Positions 1 to 8,270 of a stretch of 64,000 nucleotides of DNA are shown piece by piece (the first letter of the stretch is position 1; each line of letters opens with the position of its first letter). Source of the stretch: Candidatus Eisenbacteria bacterium (GTDB taxonomy: Bacteria > Eisenbacteria > RBG-16-71-46 > CAIMUX01 > JAHJDP01). Position numbers and translations under genes: made by a program. The stretch is taken from NCBI GenBank assembly GCA_018831195.1, contig JAHJDP010000084.1, forward strand, positions 62,001 to 126,000, written 5' to 3'. The notes under the pieces were generated by a model. That model made no database searches. It had not been told where the DNA came from and saw only the letters and a list, made by a program, of their open reading frames with translations.

Positions 1-221
1 TGAAGGACAGCCCCAAGATGGAGGTCACTTTTCTGGACCGGCCCTGGCAGGGAGGGGCTTTTGGAGCCAAAGGGATCGGCGAGTTGCCGATGAATGGCGC
101 GGCGCCCGCAGTCATTCAAGCGATCGAAAACGCCACCGGCATCATACCGGTCGCCTTACCGTCCACGCCGGAGCGGCTCTATCGATGGATGATGGAGGGG
201 AGAACAACGGGTGAAGATTGA
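1..221 (+). CDS. Molybdenum hydroxylase large (Mo-binding) subunit, C-terminal fragment
   Basis: The reading frame is open from the window edge (first full codon at base 3) to the TGA at 219-221, so the start lies outside. The visible tail contains GGAFGAKGIGELPMNGAAPA, the conserved C-terminal molybdopterin-binding GxFGAKGxGE signature of xanthine dehydrogenase-family large subunits; the second hydroxylase in this window has the same motif near 3978. The next two genes encode the 2Fe-2S and FAD subunits, so this is probably the catalytic subunit of a three-subunit enzyme oxidising a purine or other N-heterocycle. The substrate cannot be told from this fragment. Confidence 0.85.
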   Translation, partial: KDSPKMEVTFLDRPWQGGAFGAKGIGELPMNGAAPAVIQAIENATGIIPVALPSTPERLYRWMMEGRTTGED

Positions 222-666
222 TTTCGTGCTGAACGGGCGGAAAGTGTCGGCTGAAGGCGATCCGATGGATCGGCTTCTCGATTTGCTGCGTGAAAAGTTC
301 AAGCTCACCGGGACCAAGGAGGGATGCGGTGAAGGCGAATGCGGCGCCTGCACGGTTTTACTCGACGGAGAGCCGGTTCTCTCATGCCTGGTCCCGATCT
401 TCCAGTGCCAAGGCCGCGAGGTTATGACGGTGGAGGGGGTCGCCGCCGATCCCGAGGCGCAAGCCTTTCTTGAGCGCTTTGTGCAAGAGGGCGGCGTTCA
501 GTGCGGGGCTTGTACGCCGGGCATTATCGTTACGGGATGGAAGCTGTCTCAAAATAAAGCGCGGTTGCGCCGGGGCGAGATTAAAAACGCCCTGGCCGGG
601 AATCTCTGCCGCTGCACAGGTTATGAAGCGATCGTGCGGGCGCTGGAGCGGGAGAGTCCCTCATGA
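211..666 (+). CDS. Molybdenum hydroxylase 2Fe-2S subunit (XdhC/CoxS type)
   Basis: A 151-residue iron-sulfur subunit that passes electrons from the Mo site towards FAD. It has the plant-ferredoxin-like cluster cysteines C39, C44, C47 and C59 (CGEGECGACT) and the second cluster C98, C101, C133 and C135 (CGACTP ... CRCTGY), the full set expected of two [2Fe-2S] centres, and it has normal length for the family. The start is GTG at 211, inside the end of the preceding large subunit (11-base overlap), with GGAGGGG at about 194-200 as ribosome site. It overlaps the following FAD-subunit gene by ATGA, so translation is probably coupled along the operon. Confidence 0.93.
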   Translation: MKIDFVLNGRKVSAEGDPMDRLLDLLREKFKLTGTKEGCGEGECGACTVLLDGEPVLSCLVPIFQCQGREVMTVEGVAADPEAQAFLERFVQEGGVQCGACTPGIIVTGWKLSQNKARLRRGEIKNALAGNLCRCTGYEAIVRALERESPS

Positions 667-1511
667 TACGCGCCCTGGCTCCGCGCTCGCTCGAAGAAGC
701 GATTTATTGTCTAACCGAGAATCCGGATTTGATTCCCGCCGCTGGTTGCACGGACCTCATGGTGACACAGCATGTCATGGGACTCGATGCGACGGGTGTG
801 ATGGATCTGCTGCGGATACCCCGTCTCCGCGGTATCCGCCGCTACCCCGGTGGATGGGAGATCGGCGCGACGACGACCTTCTCTGACATCAGCCGTTCGC
901 GGCGGTTGCATGCAGCGCTTCCCGCATTGACCGTCGCCGCGTCGCACATCGGCGCCTGGCAGATTCAAAATCGGGCCACACTGGGCGGTAATATCGCCAA
1001 TGCCAGTCCCGCGGGGGATTCCCTGCCCGTTCTGCTGTCCCTCGGCGCCCGGATTGTTGCGGCCGGCAGTGAGGGGCTGCGCGAAATCCCCTATGAGTCC
1101 TTTCATACCGGCTATCGTAAGACGGCTTTGAGCAAGGGTGAGATCATCGCCTGGGTCCATATTCCCGATCCGCTGCCGGAGTCGATCCAATTTTTCCGCA
1201 AAGTCGGTACGCGCCAAGCCCAATCGATCAGCAAAATCGCGCTGGCGCTTTGCGCTGCTTATCGGAACGGCCGGATCGAATCGGTGCGCATCGGCGCGGG
1301 CAGTATCGCGCCGGTGCCGATCCGCCTGTACAAAACAGAGCAACTGCTGACGGGCCGGCCGGGTGATCCGGCGGCGGCGGATGAAGCGGCGGCGGCCGCG
1401 ATGAATGAGGTCACCCCGATCGACGACGTCCGCTCCACGGCGGAATACCGCCGCTACGTCCTGGGGCGCCTCGTGCGCCGGATGGTTCTTCGTCTGGGCG
1501 GGTATCTCTAG
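663..1511 (+). CDS. Molybdenum hydroxylase FAD-binding subunit (CoxM/XdhB type)
   Basis: A 282-residue member of the FAD-binding domain family found in CO dehydrogenase and xanthine dehydrogenase medium subunits. Visible signatures are the N-terminal AAGCTDLMV FAD loop and TLGGNIANASPAGDS at about residues 108-122, which contacts the flavin. It should hand electrons from the 2Fe-2S subunit to NAD or another acceptor. The ATG at 663 overlaps the stop of the iron-sulfur gene by four bases, and the stop shares one base with the GTG of the next gene. In E. coli the comparable subunit of this locus is YgfM. Confidence 0.92.
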   Translation: MIRALAPRSLEEAIYCLTENPDLIPAAGCTDLMVTQHVMGLDATGVMDLLRIPRLRGIRRYPGGWEIGATTTFSDISRSRRLHAALPALTVAASHIGAWQIQNRATLGGNIANASPAGDSLPVLLSLGARIVAAGSEGLREIPYESFHTGYRKTALSKGEIIAWVHIPDPLPESIQFFRKVGTRQAQSISKIALALCAAYRNGRIESVRIGAGSIAPVPIRLYKTEQLLTGRPGDPAAADEAAAAAMNEVTPIDDVRSTAEYRRYVLGRLVRRMVLRLGGYL

Positions 1512-4150
1512 TGAGCGCTAATCACATAGAGTTTCTCCTCAACGGCGCCGTTCAACGGGTCACGACGCGGCCTGGAGAAACTCTTCTCGATACTCTGCGA
1601 AACCGGTGCGGCATCCGGTCGATCAAAGACGGTTGCAGCCCTCAGGGCCAATGCGGATGCTGTCTCGTGCTGATCAATGGACACCCGCGGACGACCTGCG
1701 CTCTGCCGACAGAACGGATTCAAGGGAAAGAGATCCTCACTCTCGAAGGACTCCCCGAAGAGGAGCGCCGCTGGATCGCCCGGTCCTTTGTCGCGGCGGC
1801 CGGGCTTCAGTGTGGCTTCTGTATTCCCGGAATCGCCCTTCGCGCCAAGGTTCTCATCGACAAGAATCCGAATCCCACGCGGGCGGAAATCGCTCTGGCG
1901 CTTGACGGACACCTCTGCCGGTGCACTGGTTATACAAAAATCATCGACGCCGTGGAGCTTATGGCCCGGGCGCGACGGGAGGAGTTTTTGCCCGAACCAT
2001 GCGCCGACGGCCGCGTGGGTGATCCTCTGGCCCGCTACCGTGGGGAGGATCTGGTGCTGGGGCAGCGTCCCTATGTCGCCGATCTGCACAAACCCGGTAT
2101 GTTGCACGGAGCCGTTCTGCTATCCCCCCACGCCCGGGCGAAGGTGTTGAAGATCGAGACCTCGCGCGCCGAAGCTCTTCCCGGTGTGAAAGCTGTGATC
2201 ACGGCCGCCGATGTGCCGGGAGAACGGTGGTACGGCCTCATCCATAATGATTGGCCCGGTTTTGTCTCCATCGGCGAAGAGGTCCGCTGCGTGGGGGATA
2301 TTCTGGCCGCGGTCGCCGCGATTGATGAAGCAACCGCCCGCGAAGCGCGTGACTTGATTGCGGTCGAATATGAAGTGTTGGAACCGGTGCTGGACCCCAT
2401 ATCCGCCATGCGGGATGAATGCCATCGGGTCAATCCGCGACATGCGAATATCCTTTCCCGCACTGAAATCAAACGCGGGAATGTGGAAGAGGCGCTGAAG
2501 GCATCAGCTCATGTTGCCTGCGGAACTTGGGAAACACAGAGAATTGAACATCTCTTTCTGGAGACCGAGTGCGCCCTGGCCGAGGTTCGACCCGGCGGCA
2601 AACTGACGCTCTATACGCAGGGCCAGGGGATTTTCGACGACCGCCGCCAGGTCGCCGGCTTTTTGAACATTCCTGAGGATGATGTGTTTGTCGAGTTGGT
2701 TCCCAATGGCGGCGCTTTCGGCGGGAAAGAGGATATCTCGATTCAGACCCATGCCGCCCTGCTGGCCTGGATGACCCAAAAACCGGTCATGCTGGCGCTC
2801 AGCCGCGAGGAATCAATCCGTATCCATCCCAAAAGGCATCCACTGACGCTGCATTATACATTGGGATGCGATAACGAAGGTCATTTCACCGCTTTGAAGG
2901 CGAAAATCGTCGGCGACACCGGCGCCTATGCCTCTGTCGGAGACAAGGTTTTAGAGCGCGCCGCCGGCCATGCCTGCGGTCCGTATCGCGTGCCTGCGGT
3001 CGATTTGGAAGCGACGGCCGTTTGTACAAACAATCCGCCCTCAGGGGCCATGCGCGGTTTCGGCGCCAACCAGGCCCATTTTGCGATGGAGGGGTGCATT
3101 GACCAGTTGTGCAGCAAAACAGGGATCGATCCTTGGGACATGCGCTGGCGGAACGCCGTCGAAGTTGGAGATATGCTCTCTACCGGCCAGATCCTTGAGG
3201 CATCGGTGGGGGTGAAGAAAACACTGACAGCCGTGAAAGGCGATTACGATGAGGCCCGGGCACAGGGCCGCGCGGTGGGTATTGCCTGTGGGATCAAGAA
3301 CAGCGGGATTGGGAACGGCGTTTTGGAATGGGGGAAGGCCCGCCTTGTTGTCGAGAAGGATGGTACGATTACCTTATACAATGGATACACTGAAATGGGC
3401 CAGGGCTTGCTGACCGTTCTTATCCAATGCGCCGTCGAGGTAACCGGACTTCCCGCCGCGCGATTCCGTCCAAGAGTCGATACGACCTATGCGCTGGGAT
3501 GCGGCCAGACGACCGGTTCGCGGGCGACCCTCTTCGGCGGCCGGGCCGTCAAGAGCGCGGCTGAAAAGTTGAAGAAGGATCTCGACCGGGAGGGATCATT
3601 GAGTCTTCTGACCGGCCGTGTCTATGCGGCCGATGTCCTTGTCGATGATACGACAGCGCTGGGAGCGCCGGTCCCCAAGATCAAAACGCATACGGCCTAC
3701 GGTTATGCGACGCAGCTTTGCATCCTTGATGAAACGGGGCGAGTGAAGCGGATGGTAGCGGCGCATGATGTGGGCCGGGTGATCAATCCGGCTCTGTGCG
3801 AGGGGCAGATTCAGGGAGCGATCCACATGGGGCTCGGATACGCCCTGACGGAGGAATTGCCCTGTCCCGATGGGATGCCGGCGACTTTCACATTACGGGA
3901 GCTGGGCGTGCTGCGGGCGAAGGATATGCCCGAAATCAAGGTGATCCTAATTGAGGAGCACGAACCCGAGGGGCCTTTCGGCGCCAAGGGAGTGGGGGAA
4001 ATCGGCCTCGTTCCGACGGCGGCGGCCGTGGCCGGGGCCCTGGAAGCTTATGATGGGATCCGCCGGACCCGTCTTCCGATGAAGGATTCGCCGGCGGCCC
4101 ACGCCATGAGTGTCGGCCGGATCCGCGCCCGGCGGGGCCGCTCGTCATGA
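1511..4150 (+). CDS. Selenium-dependent xanthine dehydrogenase-like hydroxylase, fused 2Fe-2S and Mo domains
   Basis: An 879-residue protein with an N-terminal 2Fe-2S region (GCSPQGQCGCC from about C42; second cluster CGFCIP and CRCTGY) followed from about residue 160 by a complete Mo-binding catalytic region. Moco-site motifs are NGGAFGGKED (about 402), GAMRGFGANQ (about 514), GQTTGSRATLFGG (about 665) and EGPFGAKGVGEIG (about 823). This domain order without a FAD domain matches the family named selenium-dependent xanthine dehydrogenase, related to E. coli XdhD, which would need the FAD subunit encoded at 663-1511. It starts at a GTG immediately after the preceding stop and overlaps ssnA by ATGA. 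The selenium requirement is family knowledge; no selenocysteine is visible, which fits a labile Se ligand. Confidence 0.88.
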   Translation: MSANHIEFLLNGAVQRVTTRPGETLLDTLRNRCGIRSIKDGCSPQGQCGCCLVLINGHPRTTCALPTERIQGKEILTLEGLPEEERRWIARSFVAAAGLQCGFCIPGIALRAKVLIDKNPNPTRAEIALALDGHLCRCTGYTKIIDAVELMARARREEFLPEPCADGRVGDPLARYRGEDLVLGQRPYVADLHKPGMLHGAVLLSPHARAKVLKIETSRAEALPGVKAVITAADVPGERWYGLIHNDWPGFVSIGEEVRCVGDILAAVAAIDEATAREARDLIAVEYEVLEPVLDPISAMRDECHRVNPRHANILSRTEIKRGNVEEALKASAHVACGTWETQRIEHLFLETECALAEVRPGGKLTLYTQGQGIFDDRRQVAGFLNIPEDDVFVELVPNGGAFGGKEDISIQTHAALLAWMTQKPVMLALSREESIRIHPKRHPLTLHYTLGCDNEGHFTALKAKIVGDTGAYASVGDKVLERAAGHACGPYRVPAVDLEATAVCTNNPPSGAMRGFGANQAHFAMEGCIDQLCSKTGIDPWDMRWRNAVEVGDMLSTGQILEASVGVKKTLTAVKGDYDEARAQGRAVGIACGIKNSGIGNGVLEWGKARLVVEKDGTITLYNGYTEMGQGLLTVLIQCAVEVTGLPAARFRPRVDTTYALGCGQTTGSRATLFGGRAVKSAAEKLKKDLDREGSLSLLTGRVYAADVLVDDTTALGAPVPKIKTHTAYGYATQLCILDETGRVKRMVAAHDVGRVINPALCEGQIQGAIHMGLGYALTEELPCPDGMPATFTLRELGVLRAKDMPEIKVILIEEHEPEGPFGAKGVGEIGLVPTAAAVAGALEAYDGIRRTRLPMKDSPAAHAMSVGRIRARRGRSS

Positions 4151-5223
4151 GTTCCCCCGCGAGAAAGCCGGGGCGGGTCAACGCCCACACCCACCTCTAC
4201 AGCGGGTTGGCTTCATTGGGAATGCCGCCGCCGAAAAAGGAACCCGAAAACTTTCTTGAGATTCTCGAACACGTTTGGTGGAAGCTTGATGGCGCGCTCG
4301 ATGAAAGGGGCCTACTCGCTGCGGCGCGCTATTATGTCGCCGATGCCCTGTATGCCGGCACGTCGACATTGATAGATCACCATGAATCCCCGAATCTGAT
4401 TGAGGGCTCCCTCGATCTGCTGGCGGATACCTGCCAGATGCTGGGCATGAGAGCGGTTCTCTGCTATGGGGCTACGGAACGCAACGGCGGAAGGACTGAA
4501 GCCCGGCGCGGCTTGGAAGAATCCCGCCGCTTTATCAAAGAAAACAATCGGCCCTTGGTCCGGGGTGTCGTCGGCCTGCATGCCTCCTTCACCGTTTCCG
4601 ACGAAACGATCCGGGAGGCGGGCGATTTGTGCCGTGATTTGGGAACGGTCCTGCATATCCATCTGGCCGAAGATAGAGCGGATGTTGAGGATGCCCGGTC
4701 GCGGGGGTACGAGGGTCCACTGGAAAGGTTGATCCAGCTTGGCGCCTTGCCCAAGGGATCGATTCTCGCCCACGGCGTTCATCTGACCGCGGCGCAGGTC
4801 CGCCGAACGCAAGAGCATGGCTGTTGGATTGTACAAAACCCGCGCTCGAATCGTGGGAACCGGGTTGGTTACCCCAAGGCGCTTGGGAACAGCGATCGGA
4901 CCGCCTTGGGGACCGATGGTTATCCCGCCCGGATGGATGAGGAGGAAGAAGCCCTCTTTGAAACGGGGCTTCCGCATGAGGCCCGGGAATTACTGGAAGA
5001 ACGTTTGGCCGGGGGGTATAGATTGACCGCCGAGCGCTTCGATGATCCTGACGTGGAAATGAAAGATGCGGTCTACCATGAGGAAGGCCGCGTCATGAGC
5101 CTCTTTGTCGATAACCGTGCGGTTATCGAATGTGGCCGGCTGCATACAGCGGATTGGGAGGAGATTCAATTCCACGCCCGCCAAGAAGCGGAACGGCTGT
5201 GGGATAGAATGGATTTTCTGTAG
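4147..5223 (+). CDS. ssnA: SsnA-like amidohydrolase lacking the N-terminal beta domain
   Basis: A 358-residue metal-dependent amidohydrolase of the TRZ/ATZ-SsnA type. Metal-site motifs are NAHTHLYSG (H15, H17), LHIHLAED (about 171), LAHGVHL (about 207) and LGTDGYPAR (about 255). The HTHLYSG-LxxGMPPP signature is typical of SsnA, found with Mo hydroxylases and proposed to act as an aminohydrolase on purine-derived rings. Usual SsnA proteins are about 440 residues with a beta-sandwich stretch before the HxH; here HxH lies only 15 residues from the start, so that domain is missing. The ATG overlaps the preceding stop (ATGA), so a longer start would run into the hydroxylase gene. Function is inferred from family and context. 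Confidence 0.85.
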   Translation: MSSPARKPGRVNAHTHLYSGLASLGMPPPKKEPENFLEILEHVWWKLDGALDERGLLAAARYYVADALYAGTSTLIDHHESPNLIEGSLDLLADTCQMLGMRAVLCYGATERNGGRTEARRGLEESRRFIKENNRPLVRGVVGLHASFTVSDETIREAGDLCRDLGTVLHIHLAEDRADVEDARSRGYEGPLERLIQLGALPKGSILAHGVHLTAAQVRRTQEHGCWIVQNPRSNRGNRVGYPKALGNSDRTALGTDGYPARMDEEEEALFETGLPHEARELLEERLAGGYRLTAERFDDPDVEMKDAVYHEEGRVMSLFVDNRAVIECGRLHTADWEEIQFHARQEAERLWDRMDFL

Positions 5224-5283
5224 GATATCGATAGGATTTTAAAATCTGGTCGTGCGCCTGATGATCTAACCTGAGAGGAAACG

Positions 5284-6801
5284 ATGCCCAAACTTGGATT
5301 GGAAACGCATGTTGTCGATAATAATGTCTATAAGAACAGTGTTAAACGCTTTAAAGATGCGGGGATAATCCTCCCCTCTTTTGCGGAGCTGGCCGATCCA
5401 TCCCAAATCCCGCAATCGATCACTCAGGCCCTCGTGGATGTGGATCCCGGCGCCGCCGCGTCATTGAATCTTTTCCGTGTACATTGGTTCAACGAGGCGG
5501 GGGGGCGGGGCACGCAGAAGATCCCGGATCATATCGTGCTGCCGAAATCACTCACCGGGGTTTCCGCTCGAATTATCGTTCTCTTCGGGGACCTCTTTCC
5601 GATGATCCAAACGCACAAGGTTCTTGCGGCGTACGGTTGTTTGGCGCCGCGGATCATCACGGGACAATTTGACCCGATCACACATCGAGCCGTATGGCCG
5701 TCAACGGGAAATTACTGCCGCGGGGGCGTCGCCATCTCAAAGATCATGGGATGCCGCGGGGTGGCGGTCCTCCCCGCGGGGATGAGTCGCGAGAGGTTCC
5801 AGTGGCTCGAAAATTGGGTCATGGAGCCTGAAGATATCATCAAGACTCCGGGATCGGAAAGTAATGTTAAGGAGATATACGATAAATGCAATGAGCTGGA
5901 TGCCGACGCGCAAAATATAATATTTAACCAGTTTTGCGAGTTTGGAAACAGCCTTTCGCACTACCTCTGCACCGGCCGGGCCATGGAATCCGTTTATGAG
6001 ACGGCGGCCGGGACGCGCCCCGGATCGCGTCTGCGGGCCTTTGTCGCCTCGTCGGGATCCGCGGGGACGCTGGCCGCGGGAGATTACTTAAAGGAGAAGT
6101 TCGGCAGTCTCACGGCGGTCGTCGAGGCGCTGGAATGTCCTACAATATTGTATAATGGTTTTGGGGAACACAATATTCAGGGAATCGGCGATAAGCATAT
6201 TCCATTTATTCATAATGTGATGAAGACCGATCTTGCCATGGCTGTTTCAGAGGTCAGCACCGATGCGTTGAACGTCCTTTTCAATACAAAGACGGGGCGC
6301 GACTACCTCGTCGAGCGGAAGGAAATCCCATGGTCGGTTGTGGAGGCTCTGGGGCGATTCGGCCTCTCGAGTATATGCAATATCATGGCCGCTGTGAAAA
6401 TCGCCAAGCATTACGATATGGGACCCGATGATGTCATTATGACGGTGGCGACTGATGGCGCCGAATTATACAGAACAGAGCGGGACAAGGTTCTCAAAGA
6501 AACGTACTCGACGGGATTTTCGGATCTTGATGCAGCGGAGGTTTTCGGTCGGGATCTCATGGGTATTACAACGGATCACCTACTGGAGCTTTCCCATCTC
6601 GACCGGCAGCGGATCTTTAATCTGGGATATTATACCTGGGTTGAGCAGCAGGGAGTGACAATCGAGGAATTCACCGCGCGGAGAGAAAATCATTTCTGGA
6701 CCGGTCTGCGGGAACTTATCCCGGTATGGGACGAGATGATCGCGGAATTCAACTCGAAAACGGGGCTGAGAAAATCCACCGGCGCGGAGAGCAAAGTGTG
6801 A
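5284..6801 (+). CDS. PLP-dependent enzyme, fold type II (cysteine synthase/threonine synthase-like)
   Basis: A 505-residue protein with a probable Schiff-base lysine in MIQTHKVLAAYG (about residue 108) and a phosphate-binding STGNYCRGG loop (about 142), the fold-type-II arrangement of cysteine synthase and diaminopropionate ammonia-lyase relatives. Such proteins are often annotated only as PLP-dependent subunit beta in anaerobe purine clusters. In E. coli the position is filled by YgeX (2,3-diaminopropionate ammonia-lyase), but this protein is about 100 residues longer and not clearly YgeX. It begins 60 bases after ssnA behind GAGAGGAAACG, and its end overlaps the next PLP gene by GTGA. Its reaction is unknown; a lyase acting on a late nitrogen-rich intermediate is an inference. 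Confidence 0.8.
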   Translation: MPKLGLETHVVDNNVYKNSVKRFKDAGIILPSFAELADPSQIPQSITQALVDVDPGAAASLNLFRVHWFNEAGGRGTQKIPDHIVLPKSLTGVSARIIVLFGDLFPMIQTHKVLAAYGCLAPRIITGQFDPITHRAVWPSTGNYCRGGVAISKIMGCRGVAVLPAGMSRERFQWLENWVMEPEDIIKTPGSESNVKEIYDKCNELDADAQNIIFNQFCEFGNSLSHYLCTGRAMESVYETAAGTRPGSRLRAFVASSGSAGTLAAGDYLKEKFGSLTAVVEALECPTILYNGFGEHNIQGIGDKHIPFIHNVMKTDLAMAVSEVSTDALNVLFNTKTGRDYLVERKEIPWSVVEALGRFGLSSICNIMAAVKIAKHYDMGPDDVIMTVATDGAELYRTERDKVLKETYSTGFSDLDAAEVFGRDLMGITTDHLLELSHLDRQRIFNLGYYTWVEQQGVTIEEFTARRENHFWTGLRELIPVWDEMIAEFNSKTGLRKSTGAESKV

Positions 6802-8270
6802 CGCTACCCGTATCCACAATGATCTGCGCCGGATGTGGATATGAACTCCCACCCGGAAGCCCATATCCCTTTCGATGCCCCCAACAAGATGGATCCGATG
6901 ATATCGATCATGTACTGACCCGCGTGCTGAGCACGGATGAGATCGCAACGAAGAAGGAATGGAAAGCGATCTTCACTCATCCGGAGGCGAATCCTTTTGT
7001 TAAATACCGGAAGCTTTTTCATTCCTATCATGCCGCCCGCGCCGGAGGACTGAAGGATGCGGAGTATGTCGGCATTGTAAAGAAACTCGATTCGGCGGTT
7101 TCGAAGGCCGATGGACGGGGGTTCGAAGCGACGCCCTTGCTTGAGCATACGGAGCTGGCGGTGCGTCTGAATTGTCCACCCGGCGCCGCCGTCTGGATCA
7201 AAGATGAGACCGGCAATGTCTCCGGTTCGCATAAAGCCCGGCATCTCATGGGATTGATGATCTGGCTGGAGATCGTCCGCAAACTTGGGATTGCCATGGT
7301 GAAGCCCGGCATCCGGCCGACCCTTTCGATCGCCAGTTGCGGGAATGCCGCATTGGCCGCGGCGGTTGTCGCCGCCGCCGCCGGGTATCCCCTCAATGTA
7401 TATGTTCCCGCATCAGCAAAGCGCTCGACGATTCAACTCCTTAAAGAGCTCGGCGCACAATGCACGATCTGCCGGCGGCGGAAGAATGAGGCGGGCGACC
7501 CCTGTATCAGGGAGTTTCATCGGTCGCTTTCCCGCGGCGCGTTACCCTTCACCGTGCAGGGAAGCGAAAACGGCCTGGCGATCGAAGGGGGTGAAACACT
7601 TGGATGGGAGATGATCTCAACGCTGATTCAAAAGAAGAAACGTTTGGACCGCTTGATCATTCAAGTTGGGGGCGGAGCCTTGGCGGCCTCCTGTATTCAG
7701 GCCTTCCGGGAAGCCAGAGAGATCGGTCTTATCAGGAGTCTTCCCATTATCCATACCGTTCAGACCCGCGGCGCCTATCCACTGCAACGTGCTTTTCAAG
7801 GTTTAACAAAAAATATCTTGGAGCGCTACCGCAGAGAATCGGGTGAATCCTTTGCCATCCCGCGGGGCAACTATGAGCGAACGGCATTGATCCGGGAGCG
7901 GGTTCCCGAGGTGGTTTTGGATGAAGCTCTTTACTACGCCGTCACGCATCGCTCAAAATTCATGTTCCCCTGGCCGGTAACGCCCAAAAGCCTGGCCGAG
8001 GGGATTCTGGACGATGAAACCTATGACTGGATGGCTGTGATTCGGGGGATGCTGCTGACAGGCGGGTATCCGGTTGTGGTTTCCGAGAGCGATCTCACGA
8101 AAGCGCAGGCCGTCGCTCATCGCGCCACTGGAATTCCGGCCGGCTATACCGGGATAGCGGGTTTGGCCGGCTATATCCGGCTGCTCCGGTCCAAAGAAAC
8201 GGCGGCGGGTGAAACCGTCGCCCTTCTCTTCACCGGGCTCGATCGTCAAGACCCCAGCGCCCCGCGGTAG
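6798..8270 (+). CDS. Threonine synthase-like PLP-dependent enzyme
   Basis: I place the start at GTG 6798, which overlaps the preceding stop as GTGA and follows GGAG at about 6786, giving 490 residues. The N-terminus carries a small zinc-ribbon-like element (CAGCGYELPPGSPYPFRC), as in ThrC-type proteins. The PLP lysine is in NVSGSHKARHLMG (about residue 145), followed by the SCGNAALAAAVVAAAAGYP phosphate loop. It belongs to fold type II but is only distantly similar to the preceding enzyme, so the pair is probably not a recent duplication. Being translationally coupled suggests a complex or consecutive steps. Its 3' end overlaps the convergent M20 gene by 25 bases. True threonine synthase activity is unlikely in this context but not excluded. 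Confidence 0.8.
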   Translation: MTLPVSTMICAGCGYELPPGSPYPFRCPQQDGSDDIDHVLTRVLSTDEIATKKEWKAIFTHPEANPFVKYRKLFHSYHAARAGGLKDAEYVGIVKKLDSAVSKADGRGFEATPLLEHTELAVRLNCPPGAAVWIKDETGNVSGSHKARHLMGLMIWLEIVRKLGIAMVKPGIRPTLSIASCGNAALAAAVVAAAAGYPLNVYVPASAKRSTIQLLKELGAQCTICRRRKNEAGDPCIREFHRSLSRGALPFTVQGSENGLAIEGGETLGWEMISTLIQKKKRLDRLIIQVGGGALAASCIQAFREAREIGLIRSLPIIHTVQTRGAYPLQRAFQGLTKNILERYRRESGESFAIPRGNYERTALIRERVPEVVLDEALYYAVTHRSKFMFPWPVTPKSLAEGILDDETYDWMAVIRGMLLTGGYPVVVSESDLTKAQAVAHRATGIPAGYTGIAGLAGYIRLLRSKETAAGETVALLFTGLDRQDPSAPR

